This document shows positions 8,334-15,606 of a stretch of DNA of 27,532 nt, in pieces; position 1 is the stretch's first letter; each line of letters starts with the position of its first letter. Position numbers and translations under genes: made by a program. Below the pieces are notes generated by a model. It searched no databases, had not been told where the DNA came from, and saw only the letters and a list, made by a program, of their open reading frames with translations. The DNA is from JAUVXY01 sp964392345 (GTDB lineage: Bacteria; Actinomycetota; Humimicrobiia; Humimicrobiales; Humimicrobiaceae), in contig CAYMPQ010000016.1 of assembly GCA_964392345.1 (NCBI GenBank), forward strand, positions 1-27,532, in the 5' to 3' direction.

Positions 8334-9692
8334 ATGGATTCACAAAGGCACAGCATATTAAATGACAATATAAGGACGCTGCTGTTTAAGTTTTCATTGC
8401 CTGCAATTGTGGGTATGGTAATAAGCTCTCTTTACAATATTGTCGATACGCTTTTTGTTGGAAGAGGCGTGGGCCCAATTGCTATTGCTGCTCTCACCAT
8501 TGTGCTGCCAATACAGATAACTATGATGGCAATAGGATTTATGATTGGTAGTGGTTCTGCATCAATTATATCAAGATCTTTAGGGAAAAAGAAAAAAGAT
8601 ACTGCGATCAACACAGCCGGCAATGCTATTTTATTAAATTTAGCCATCAATATTGTATTAATGGTAATATCTTTTATTTTTATTGATAAATTTCTTATTT
8701 TTTTGGGCGCCTCAAAAGAAGTCCTGCCTTATGCAAAAGATTATATGAGGATCATACTGCTTGGTTTTATTTTTCTTTCTTTTTGTATTAGCTCAAACAA
8801 TATTATAAGAGCTGAAGGAAGACCAAGAGCTGCAATGTACTCAATGGTTATAGGCGCTGTTTTAAATATTATACTGGATCCCATATTTATATTTGTATTT
8901 AAAATGGGTATAAGGGGAGTTGCCATAGCGACAATAATAAGCCAGATAGCAAGCTGCGTTTACATAATCTTCTACTTTATGTCCGGGGAAAGTATGTTCC
9001 ACTTTAACTCCACTATGTTTAAGATAAAAAAAGACTTAATAAAAAATATACTACTAATTGGTTTCCCTTCATTTTTAATGGCATTTATTGACAGTGTGAT
9101 ATTTTTAATATTTAACAGAGCAATACTTCATTATGGAAATGATCTTTATATAGCAATATCTGGTATTACAATTAGAATAATAGATTTTACCCTAATGCCA
9201 ATTATAGGAATTGCTCAGGGTTTTTCAACAATTATAGGATTTAACTATGGTGCAAGATTGTATTCAAGAGTAAAAAGGGTCTTAAGGGAGGCGGTTGTGT
9301 GGACAACAGCAATAGCAAGTACTGGATTTATTATAATCATGTTTTTCCCAAAACCTTTATTAAGCCTTTTCAGCGGCGGTAATGAACTTATTGCAAACAG
9401 CGTGCTGCCAATGAGGACTATTGCAATATTTTTACCATTGTTAGGCTTTTTAATAATTGGAGGCAGCCTGTTCCAGGCAATTGGAAAACCTTCACCTGCT
9501 CTGATTATAACACTATCAAGGCAGCTGCTGTTTTTAATCCCATCTATATTGATACTGCCACTGTTTTTTAGCTTAAATGGAGTCTGGTTATCCTGGCCTG
9601 TTTCTGACTTTCTTGCATTTTTAGTTACAAGTATTCTTGTGTATAAAGAAATAAAAATAATCAACAAAACATTTGAAGCTAAAATTATATAA
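8334..9692 (+). CDS. MATE-family multidrug/sodium antiporter
   Basis: The 452-residue protein has twelve predicted helices in two homologous halves. The N-terminal half contains LPAIVGMVISSLYNIVDTLFVG and ISRSLGKKKKDTA, typical of MATE exporters near the MepA branch; the second half repeats the pattern with GIAQGFSTIIGFNYGARLYSRV. Members export cationic drugs or metabolites in exchange for Na+ or H+. No ribosome-binding site is evident before the ATG. It stands alone between the divergent antiporter gene and the convergent DUF1858 gene. Substrate unknown. Confidence 0.88.
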   Translation: MDSQRHSILNDNIRTLLFKFSLPAIVGMVISSLYNIVDTLFVGRGVGPIAIAALTIVLPIQITMMAIGFMIGSGSASIISRSLGKKKKDTAINTAGNAILLNLAINIVLMVISFIFIDKFLIFLGASKEVLPYAKDYMRIILLGFIFLSFCISSNNIIRAEGRPRAAMYSMVIGAVLNIILDPIFIFVFKMGIRGVAIATIISQIASCVYIIFYFMSGESMFHFNSTMFKIKKDLIKNILLIGFPSFLMAFIDSVIFLIFNRAILHYGNDLYIAISGITIRIIDFTLMPIIGIAQGFSTIIGFNYGARLYSRVKRVLREAVVWTTAIASTGFIIIMFFPKPLLSLFSGGNELIANSVLPMRTIAIFLPLLGFLIIGGSLFQAIGKPSPALIITLSRQLLFLIPSILILPLFFSLNGVWLSWPVSDFLAFLVTSILVYKEIKIINKTFEAKII

Positions 9693-9710
9693 AATAAAAA
9701 GTTTAATTTT

Positions 9711-9914
9711 TTATATTTTGTTTAATTCCTCAAGCAAGCCCTTAAGATCAATTCCATACATGCTGGAAATTTCTTTAAGTTTTAATACCCCTGCCTCATA
9801 AGCTGCCATCGGGCAGTGGAGGCATGGCAATTTGTATTTTGAAAGAATTTTGTCCGAACCGGGTGTTTTTAGAACTTCAGCTAATTTTGAGTCTTCTGTA
9901 AATTTGTCTTCCAT
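9711..9914 (-). CDS. DUF1858 redox-disulfide domain protein
   Basis: The 67-residue protein matches the short DUF1858 family, also called the hybrid-cluster-protein-associated redox disulfide domain. It has the N-terminal KLAEVLKTPGSDKILSKY segment, the cysteine pair in CLHCPMAAYE and a closing helix with IDLKGLLEELN. The cysteines may form a redox-active disulfide. It lies 86 bases downstream of the isocitrate-dehydrogenase-like gene on the same strand and could be read through from that operon. No direct partner is visible in the window. Confidence 0.75.
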   Translation of the reverse strand: MEDKFTEDSKLAEVLKTPGSDKILSKYKLPCLHCPMAAYEAGVLKLKEISSMYGIDLKGLLEELNKI

Positions 9915-10000
9915 TATTTATAAAATCCTACCTTTCCAAAATGCTATTAAATTCACAAACAACAATTTAAATTTTACAAGCACACAATGTATCACATTTT

Positions 10001-11092
10001 TTAAACTTTTAATAATTTTATTTTATCCGCTACTGCATCTGCAACTTCACTTGTACCAACAGCGGTAGGATCGTCCCTTGAAGGTTTCATATCATATGTT
10101 ACAAATTTACCTTCCTTAATATTTTGAGCAATTGCAGACTCCAGTAAATCTGCGCACCTGTTTTCCTTAATATGCTTTAACATGAGCACTGCAGACAACA
10201 TCATTGCAATAGGATTTACTTTGTTCTCTCCCTTGTATTTAGGGGCACTGCCATGAGTTGGCTCAAACAGCGCAATTTCCTTCCCTATATTTCCTCCCGG
10301 GGCTACGCCAAGCCCGCCTACCAGTCCTGCCGCGAGATCAGAAATTATATCACCGTACAGGTTAGGTAGAACCATCACATCATATAGCTTCGGTTTTTGA
10401 ACCAGCTGCATACACATATTATCCACTATCCTGTCTTCTGATTCTATTTCATTATACTCAGGCGCTATCTCCTTAAACACCTTTAAAAACAAACCATCAG
10501 AGTATTTCATTATATTTGCTTTGTGAACACAGGTTACCTTTTTTCTATTGTTTTTTACCGCATACTCAAAAGCAAATCTAATAATATCTTCACAAGCTCC
10601 TATAGATATTGGTTTTATACTTATACCGCTGTCTTCTCTAATCTGTATATCTTTCTTGTCTTTTATAAAATCAATGAGCTCAGCAGTCTCATTTTTCCCG
10701 CACTCAAATTCTATTCCTGCATACAGATCCTCAGTATTTTCCCTTACAATCACTAAATCTATATCACTATACTTGCTCCTGACACCGGGGTAGCTTTTGC
10801 ATGGCCTGACACATGCATATAAGTTAAACAATTTTCTCATCATTACATTTACACTTCTAAACCCGGTCCCAACCGGAGTAGTGATGGGACCTTTTATTCC
10901 AACTTTGTTCTTTTTTAAAGAATCAATGACACTTTGTGGCAGCACTGTTCCTTCTTTTTCATAAACTTCTGCTCCTGCGTTCACTATGTCCCAATTTATC
11001 TCCACCCCTGTTGCTTCTACAACTTTTACCGTAGCTTCGGTTATCTCAGGCCCTATTCCATCTCCTGGTATCAACGTTATATTATGCTTCAT
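10001..11092 (-). CDS. Isocitrate dehydrogenase-like enzyme (isocitrate/homoisocitrate/isopropylmalate family)
   Basis: The 363-residue beta-decarboxylating dehydrogenase has the specificity segment FRSVNVMMRK (78-87). S80 and N82 are in the S-x-N arrangement that binds the gamma-carboxylate in isocitrate dehydrogenases, followed by LYACVRP and R116 in VRENTEDLYAG. LeuB has a glutamate/leucine motif at this place, and homoisocitrate enzymes usually lack the S-x-N pair. The cofactor loop HGSAPKYKGENKVNP carries Lys, Tyr and Val at positions like those of E. coli NADP-isocitrate dehydrogenase, and VTYD supplies the later tyrosine, suggesting NADP. Last gene of the five-gene operon, overlapping the isomerase small subunit by ATGA. 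Product would be 2-oxoglutarate if the substrate is isocitrate. Confidence 0.8.
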   Translation of the reverse strand: MKHNITLIPGDGIGPEITEATVKVVEATGVEINWDIVNAGAEVYEKEGTVLPQSVIDSLKKNKVGIKGPITTPVGTGFRSVNVMMRKLFNLYACVRPCKSYPGVRSKYSDIDLVIVRENTEDLYAGIEFECGKNETAELIDFIKDKKDIQIREDSGISIKPISIGACEDIIRFAFEYAVKNNRKKVTCVHKANIMKYSDGLFLKVFKEIAPEYNEIESEDRIVDNMCMQLVQKPKLYDVMVLPNLYGDIISDLAAGLVGGLGVAPGGNIGKEIALFEPTHGSAPKYKGENKVNPIAMMLSAVLMLKHIKENRCADLLESAIAQNIKEGKFVTYDMKPSRDDPTAVGTSEVADAVADKIKLLKV

Positions 11093-11610
11093 AGATTAAA
11101 CCCTCTGTTCTTCCTTACGTGTTCAGCCAGGCCGCCATCGCCTAAAATCTTAACCATAACTTCCGGCAGCGGGCTGAAACTTATTTCTAAATTTTTTGTA
11201 ATATTTTTAATTGTTCCTTCTCCCAAATTTATTTCCAGCAAATCCCCCTCATCAATTTTATCTGTATCGCAAATAAGAGCAGGCAGTCCAACATTTATAC
11301 AATTTCTAAAGAAAATTCGTGCAAACGATTTAGCTAAAACTGCTCCAGCTCCGGCAATTTTAATTATTGTTGGAGCATGTTCCCTGCTGGAACCAAGGCC
11401 AAAATTTTTGCCTCCCACTACAAAACCTCCGCTCTTTATTTTCTTTGCAAACTCAGGATCAGCATCTTCAAGAACATGCTTTGCCAGTTCACCCATATTT
11501 GATCTGAGGTGAAAATATCTGCCGGGAGCAATTAAATCGGTGGATATATCGTCTCCAAATTTAAAACTCTTTCCTTTCAGTATTTTTTTCTCTACGCCAA
11601 AATCCGTCAT
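11089..11610 (-). CDS. Aconitase/isopropylmalate dehydratase-type small subunit
   Basis: The 173-residue swivel-domain protein is the LeuD/HacB type. It has KFGDDISTDLIAPG (17-30), the specificity loop RYFHLRSN (31-38) and the substrate-binding GLGSSREHAP (71-80), followed by AKSFARIFFRNCINVGLP. The arginine in the 31-38 loop recalls the homoaconitase/aconitase-like loop more than the hydrophobic loop of dedicated isopropylmalate isomerases, but this is only suggestive. It pairs with the large subunit, with which it overlaps by four bases, to isomerise a 2-hydroxy tricarboxylate (citrate, homocitrate or isopropylmalate) through the cis-enoate. Confidence 0.85.
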   Translation of the reverse strand: MTDFGVEKKILKGKSFKFGDDISTDLIAPGRYFHLRSNMGELAKHVLEDADPEFAKKIKSGGFVVGGKNFGLGSSREHAPTIIKIAGAGAVLAKSFARIFFRNCINVGLPALICDTDKIDEGDLLEINLGEGTIKNITKNLEISFSPLPEVMVKILGDGGLAEHVRKNRGFNL

Positions 11611-12866
11611 TTGCTTAACACCTCCCTGGGATCTGCTATATATCCCTTAACAGCACTCCAGGCTGCAGTAGCTGGAGAAGAAAGATAAATAAAAGAATTG
11701 GGGTTTCCCATTCTTCCTTTAAAGTTTCTGTTTTGTGTTGAAAGGCAGACTTCGCCATCACCAAGCACTCCCTGATGTACTCCAACGCATGGACCGCACC
11801 CGGGAGGAAGTATTGCTGCCCCGCTTTCTACTAAAGTTTTTATTATTCCTTCATCTAATGCCTTAACAAAAACATTTTTTGATGCTGGTGCCACTACAAG
11901 TCTTACACTGCTTGCAACTTCCCTGCCTTTAAGTATGTCTGCTGCTATTTTTAAATCACTAAGTCTCCCGTTGGTGCAGGTTCCAATAAATACCTGGTCT
12001 ACCTTGTTTTTGCCCAGATTGCTTATCGGCACTGCGTTATCTACTGTATGCGGCTTGGATACCATTGGTTCTATATTACAGCAATCAATATCTATAACAT
12101 TCTCATATTTGGCTCCGCCGTCAGCAGTTACTTCCTGGTAGCAGTTCTCCCTGCCCTGCTTTTTTAAATATTTCCTTGTAATCTCATCTGAGTTAAAAAT
12201 ACCTGTTTTTGCCCCTGCTTCTACAGCCATATTAGAAATGGTAAATCTATCGTCCATGCTAAATCCATCACTGGCTTCTCCGGCAAATTCTATGGCTTTA
12301 TATGTGGCGCCATCAGATGTAATTTTGCTAATTAAATAAATTATCAGATCTTTTGCATATACACCTGAATTAAGCTTTCCGTTAAAATTCACTTTTACAG
12401 TCTCTGGAACCATAAGCCAGGTCTTAGCCAGCGCAAAACCAACAGCTATGTCAGTAGAGCCCATCCCTGTAGCAAATGCTCCAAGTGCACCAGAGGTACA
12501 TGTATGCGAATCTGCACCTATCACTATGTCACCGGGACAGGTATACGATTCTATTAAGATCTGGTGACAAACTCCTTTTCCGACTTCACTTATGGCCGCT
12601 CCTGTTTTTTTAGAAAACTCTCTCAGTACTTTATGAGTGTTAGAGAGTTCCTTTTTTGGACTGGGAGCAGCATGATCAATAAAAAAGATGGATTTAGAAG
12701 AATTTTTTATTTTGTCAAATCCCATCTTTTCTATCTGGCTTACAGCAAGGGGCCCTGTTCCGTCCTGAGCCATAACCACATCTATGTCTACCACTACTAT
12801 ATCGCCTGCTCCTGCATCCCCGCCCGAATGTCTGCTTATTATCTTTTCAGAAATTGTCTTTTTCAA
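11607..12866 (-). CDS. Aconitase/isopropylmalate dehydratase-type large subunit
   Basis: The 419-residue protein is the [4Fe-4S] subunit of a LeuC/HacA-type hydro-lyase. The three cluster cysteines are C297 in GTCTNGR and C357 and C360 in PPGCGPC. Other conserved segments are IDHAAPSP, GADSHTCTSGALGAFATGMGS (118-138) and RNFKGRMGNP near the end. Its length is that of the stand-alone two-subunit enzymes, not of the single-chain aconitase. It lies 12 bases after the second synthase gene and overlaps the small subunit gene. Its substrate is set by the neighbours; citrate is favoured by the isocitrate-type dehydrogenase at the end of the operon. Confidence 0.88.
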   Translation of the reverse strand: MKKTISEKIISRHSGGDAGAGDIVVVDIDVVMAQDGTGPLAVSQIEKMGFDKIKNSSKSIFFIDHAAPSPKKELSNTHKVLREFSKKTGAAISEVGKGVCHQILIESYTCPGDIVIGADSHTCTSGALGAFATGMGSTDIAVGFALAKTWLMVPETVKVNFNGKLNSGVYAKDLIIYLISKITSDGATYKAIEFAGEASDGFSMDDRFTISNMAVEAGAKTGIFNSDEITRKYLKKQGRENCYQEVTADGGAKYENVIDIDCCNIEPMVSKPHTVDNAVPISNLGKNKVDQVFIGTCTNGRLSDLKIAADILKGREVASSVRLVVAPASKNVFVKALDEGIIKTLVESGAAILPPGCGPCVGVHQGVLGDGEVCLSTQNRNFKGRMGNPNSFIYLSSPATAAWSAVKGYIADPREVLSK

Positions 12867-12878
12867 TAAGATTTCCCC

Positions 12879-14060
12879 CTATTCTTCATCTTCCGACTCA
12901 ATTCCTCCTTTCCTTTTTTTCTTTTTTTCTTTGTAATCCCTGTAAATATACATAAGTTCTTTATCAAAAAGAGACCTTTTTAAGTCTATGGACATTGTTC
13001 TTGTTAATGCAAGTATTTCATTTGCCTCCTTGTCTGTAAGATCTATTCCAAACTCTTTAAATTTATATAAGATAGTATGCGAACCTGAATGCTTGCCCAC
13101 TACAAGCTGCCTTGTGAGCCCTACCTCGCCAGGATCAAAAACCTCATAATTTTTTGGATTTTTGAGCACCCCATCCGCATGTATTCCTGATTCATGTGCA
13201 AATACATTAGTTCCAACAATAGCTTTCCAGATTGGAATTGCTCTTGCTGATGCTTTTGCAACATACTCAGCTATTTCCCTAAACTTTGAAGTTTTTATAC
13301 CAAGTTCTACATTTTCAAGATACCTTAGTGCCATTACAATTTCTTCCAACGCTGCATTTCCCGTACCTTCCCCGAGTCCATTTACAGCTACGACAATACT
13401 TGATGCACCTGCTCTAATTGCTGCCATGCCATTGGCCGTAGCCATGCCAAAATCATTTTTAGTATAAACTTCCAGCGGAAAGTCTACCATGCTTAAAATA
13501 GCGTTAATGCTAAGAAATGTTCTGAAGGGATCGTATGCGCTGGCATTGTCACCTATTCTAAATCTGTATGCTCCCTTTTTTTTGGCAATATGTATCATTT
13601 TTAGCAAAAATTCTAAATCTGTGCGGGTAGCATCCTCGGCACTTATTATAAAGTTGAGGTTGTTATGTTTAGCCGCCCTTATTGATTCCCTTAACTTATT
13701 AACAACCCACGTTCTGTTTTTATTGTATTTCTTTTTTATATGTATGTCAGAGGTAGAAATATTAATAATAATATTTTTTATCCCTGTTTTAGCTGCAAGA
13801 TTTATATCTTCAGGTTCAGCTTCACAATAAGCAAACAACTTGCAGCCAAGATCCAGCTTTATAATCTCTTTAATAATTTCTATCTCTACAGCACCAAGCG
13901 ATGGTGTACCTATTTCAATCTCAGGTATGCCTACTTCATTAAGCATCTTTGCAATCCGAATTTTTTCATGTTTTGAAAATACCACACCTACCGATTGCTC
14001 GCCGTTTCGAAGCGTAGTATCAATAATATTTATTTCTCTTTTATTTTCTACTGCATTCAT
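12879..14060 (-). CDS. Homocitrate synthase-like paralogue lacking the metal site (subunit B)
   Basis: The 393-residue protein aligns from end to end with NifV-type homocitrate synthases but has lost barrel metal ligands. The usual LRDGEQ reads LRNGEQ (N19), and the metal pair HxH reads YTK (Y199, K201). GERAGN reads GEGTGN (G232; N235 kept). The C-terminal lid is intact: HESGIHADG (289-297) and GKHSGSH (322-328). Alone it should not bind the divalent metal and should be inactive. It follows subunit A with an ATGA overlap. It most likely forms a heteromer, supplying lid histidines to the barrel of A. The lysine-rich C-terminal tail (378-385) is outside the fold. A fully divergent, non-synthase role is the alternative. 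Confidence 0.8.
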   Translation of the reverse strand: MNAVENKREINIIDTTLRNGEQSVGVVFSKHEKIRIAKMLNEVGIPEIEIGTPSLGAVEIEIIKEIIKLDLGCKLFAYCEAEPEDINLAAKTGIKNIIINISTSDIHIKKKYNKNRTWVVNKLRESIRAAKHNNLNFIISAEDATRTDLEFLLKMIHIAKKKGAYRFRIGDNASAYDPFRTFLSINAILSMVDFPLEVYTKNDFGMATANGMAAIRAGASSIVVAVNGLGEGTGNAALEEIVMALRYLENVELGIKTSKFREIAEYVAKASARAIPIWKAIVGTNVFAHESGIHADGVLKNPKNYEVFDPGEVGLTRQLVVGKHSGSHTILYKFKEFGIDLTDKEANEILALTRTMSIDLKRSLFDKELMYIYRDYKEKKKKRKGGIESEDEE

Positions 14061-15280
14061 TTTTGACTTCCCTCCTTAGCTGTTAAACTACTGCCCTTTT
14101 TTGATTTGCCCTTGTATGATTTATAAGTGTCAATAATCTCACTGTCAAAAAGAGCTCTCTTTAACGATACTGCCTTATCTCTGAATATTTCTGCCAGTTC
14201 GCCGGCTTCTTTTTCACTTACTTTGTATCCCAATGAATTTAGTTTAGAAATTACACATCTGTCACCTGAGTACTTTCCGATTACTAAAGCACTTTTAAGA
14301 CCGACATCGCTTGCGCCAAACAATTTATAGGTTTTATAGTCTGACACAACAGTAGAAGCTTTGCTCTCGCTTTCATAAACAAACAAGTTACTGCCTACTA
14401 TTGGTTTCCATGTGGGAATAACTCTGCCGGAGGCAGATGCAACATATTCTGAAAGCTCCCTAAATAATTTGGTGTTAAATCCTAAATCCACACCTTCAAT
14501 ATATTTAAGAGCCATTACCAGTTCTTCAAATGCTGCGTTACCAGCTCTTTCTCCAAGACCGCTTACAGTCGTATTTACATAAATAGCTCCAGCTTTAATT
14601 CCGGCAATGGCATTTGCTATTGCCATTCCAAAATCATTATGCGTGTGCATCTCAATATCAATACCAACAATGTCAATAATAGTTTTTACCTTCATAAAAG
14701 TGTCAAACGGATCTAAAATACCAAGTGTGTCACAGTACCTGAGCCTATCTGCACCTGCATCCCTTGCAACTTTTGCAAAATGAATCAAAAATTCCATATC
14801 AGATCTTGAAGCATCCTCAGCATTTACAGACACATACATATTGAAACTTTTGGCATAGTCCACACATGCTTTCATGCTTTCAAGCACCCACTCCCTGCTT
14901 TTTCTAAGTTTGTGCTCTATGTGTATATCAGATGAAGAAATTGAAATTGCCACAGAATCAACCCCGCACTCAACTGATGCGTCAATATCTGACTTTACCG
15001 CCCTGTTCCATCCAAGGATGCTGCAGTTAAGTCCGAGCGATGCTATCTTTTTGATAGCCTCTTTTTCGTCCCCTCCCATCGCTGGAATACCAGCTTCAAT
15101 CTGATGGACTCCGCTGTCATCCAACATTTTAGCTATATGTATTTTTTCATCATTTGCAAATACCACTCCTGCGGTTTGTTCACCATCCCTTAAAGTTGTA
15201 TCATCAATTTTTATATTCTTAGGATCAAGCCTGGCACCTGCTTTTTGTGAAAATTCAGTCAGTAAACCTATCCCTCTCAT
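14057..15280 (-). CDS. Homocitrate/Re-citrate synthase-like paralogue with intact barrel, degenerate lid (subunit A)
   Basis: The 407-residue protein has a complete DRE-TIM barrel: LRDGEQ with R31 and D32, MHTHNDFGMA with H212 and H214, and GERAGN with N248. These supply the substrate arginine and all four metal ligands. EDASRSD (about 156-162) is as in homocitrate synthases. The C-terminal lid is changed: HESGIH is replaced by YESESK (302-307) and GKHSGxH by GKYSGDR (335-341), removing the lid histidines. The ATG at 15280 is chosen over an in-frame GTG nine bases upstream because an AGGGTGAT ribosome-binding site then fits. It condenses acetyl-CoA with oxaloacetate or 2-oxoglutarate, presumably only with subunit B. 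First gene of the operon. No LeuA regulatory C-terminal domain. Confidence 0.82.
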   Translation of the reverse strand: MRGIGLLTEFSQKAGARLDPKNIKIDDTTLRDGEQTAGVVFANDEKIHIAKMLDDSGVHQIEAGIPAMGGDEKEAIKKIASLGLNCSILGWNRAVKSDIDASVECGVDSVAISISSSDIHIEHKLRKSREWVLESMKACVDYAKSFNMYVSVNAEDASRSDMEFLIHFAKVARDAGADRLRYCDTLGILDPFDTFMKVKTIIDIVGIDIEMHTHNDFGMAIANAIAGIKAGAIYVNTTVSGLGERAGNAAFEELVMALKYIEGVDLGFNTKLFRELSEYVASASGRVIPTWKPIVGSNLFVYESESKASTVVSDYKTYKLFGASDVGLKSALVIGKYSGDRCVISKLNSLGYKVSEKEAGELAEIFRDKAVSLKRALFDSEIIDTYKSYKGKSKKGSSLTAKEGSQK

Positions 15281-15554
15281 GTTAATCACCCTTATAAAAA
15301 TAATTTAAATAAAATAATAAAGATTTAAAATAATTAATATAATCATAAAAAAGTGAAAATTATATAAACTTTTTTAAAAATTCTACATAATTATACTATA
15401 ATTTTAAAATTTTTGTTAATTTTTTAAAAAATTTTCCAATTTAATCTAAAAATACCAATTTTTTTAAATTTTACAGGTTATTTTTAACTTTTTATAAAAT
15501 AATCAATAAATCATCTCTCCATTAAAAGAAAAATCTAAACAATAAAGTCACAGG
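15281..15554. other. Very AT-rich leader upstream of the five-gene operon
   Basis: This stretch holds no gene. It consists almost entirely of A/T runs, with a perfect 16-base palindrome AATTTTTTAAAAAATT at 15418-15433. It must contain the promoter of the synthase/isomerase/dehydrogenase operon on the minus strand, but the composition is too biased to choose a -35/-10 pair. Curved DNA or an UP-element-like role is possible. Confidence 0.4.
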
Positions 15555-15593
15555 AAGGTGCCCTTTTCTTTGTTGATAAATAAAGAGCACCTT
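15555..15593 (-). terminator. Strong hairpin after the methyltransferase/ATP-grasp gene
   Basis: A 12-base stem, AAGGTGCTCTTT with AAAGGGCACCTT on the minus strand (one G-T wobble), encloses a 15-base loop. It lies 14 bases after the stop codon of the fusion gene. No long T-run follows on the minus strand, so it is a weak intrinsic terminator, or an RNA 3'-end stabiliser. It also lies upstream of the five-gene operon leader. Confidence 0.5.
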
Positions 15594-15606
15594 ATATTTT
15601 TATATC

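Noticed and set aside
12879..14060. Sequencing error as the cause of the altered metal site in subunit B
   Set aside because: At least four separate motifs differ (N19, Y199, K201, G232) within an otherwise intact frame, and the partner shows the reciprocal pattern; random error would not do this.
10001..15280. Leucine biosynthesis operon (leuA, leuC, leuD, leuB)
   Set aside because: The synthases lack the LeuA regulatory domain and resemble NifV. The dehydrogenase has the isocitrate S-x-N motif in place of the LeuB specificity motif.
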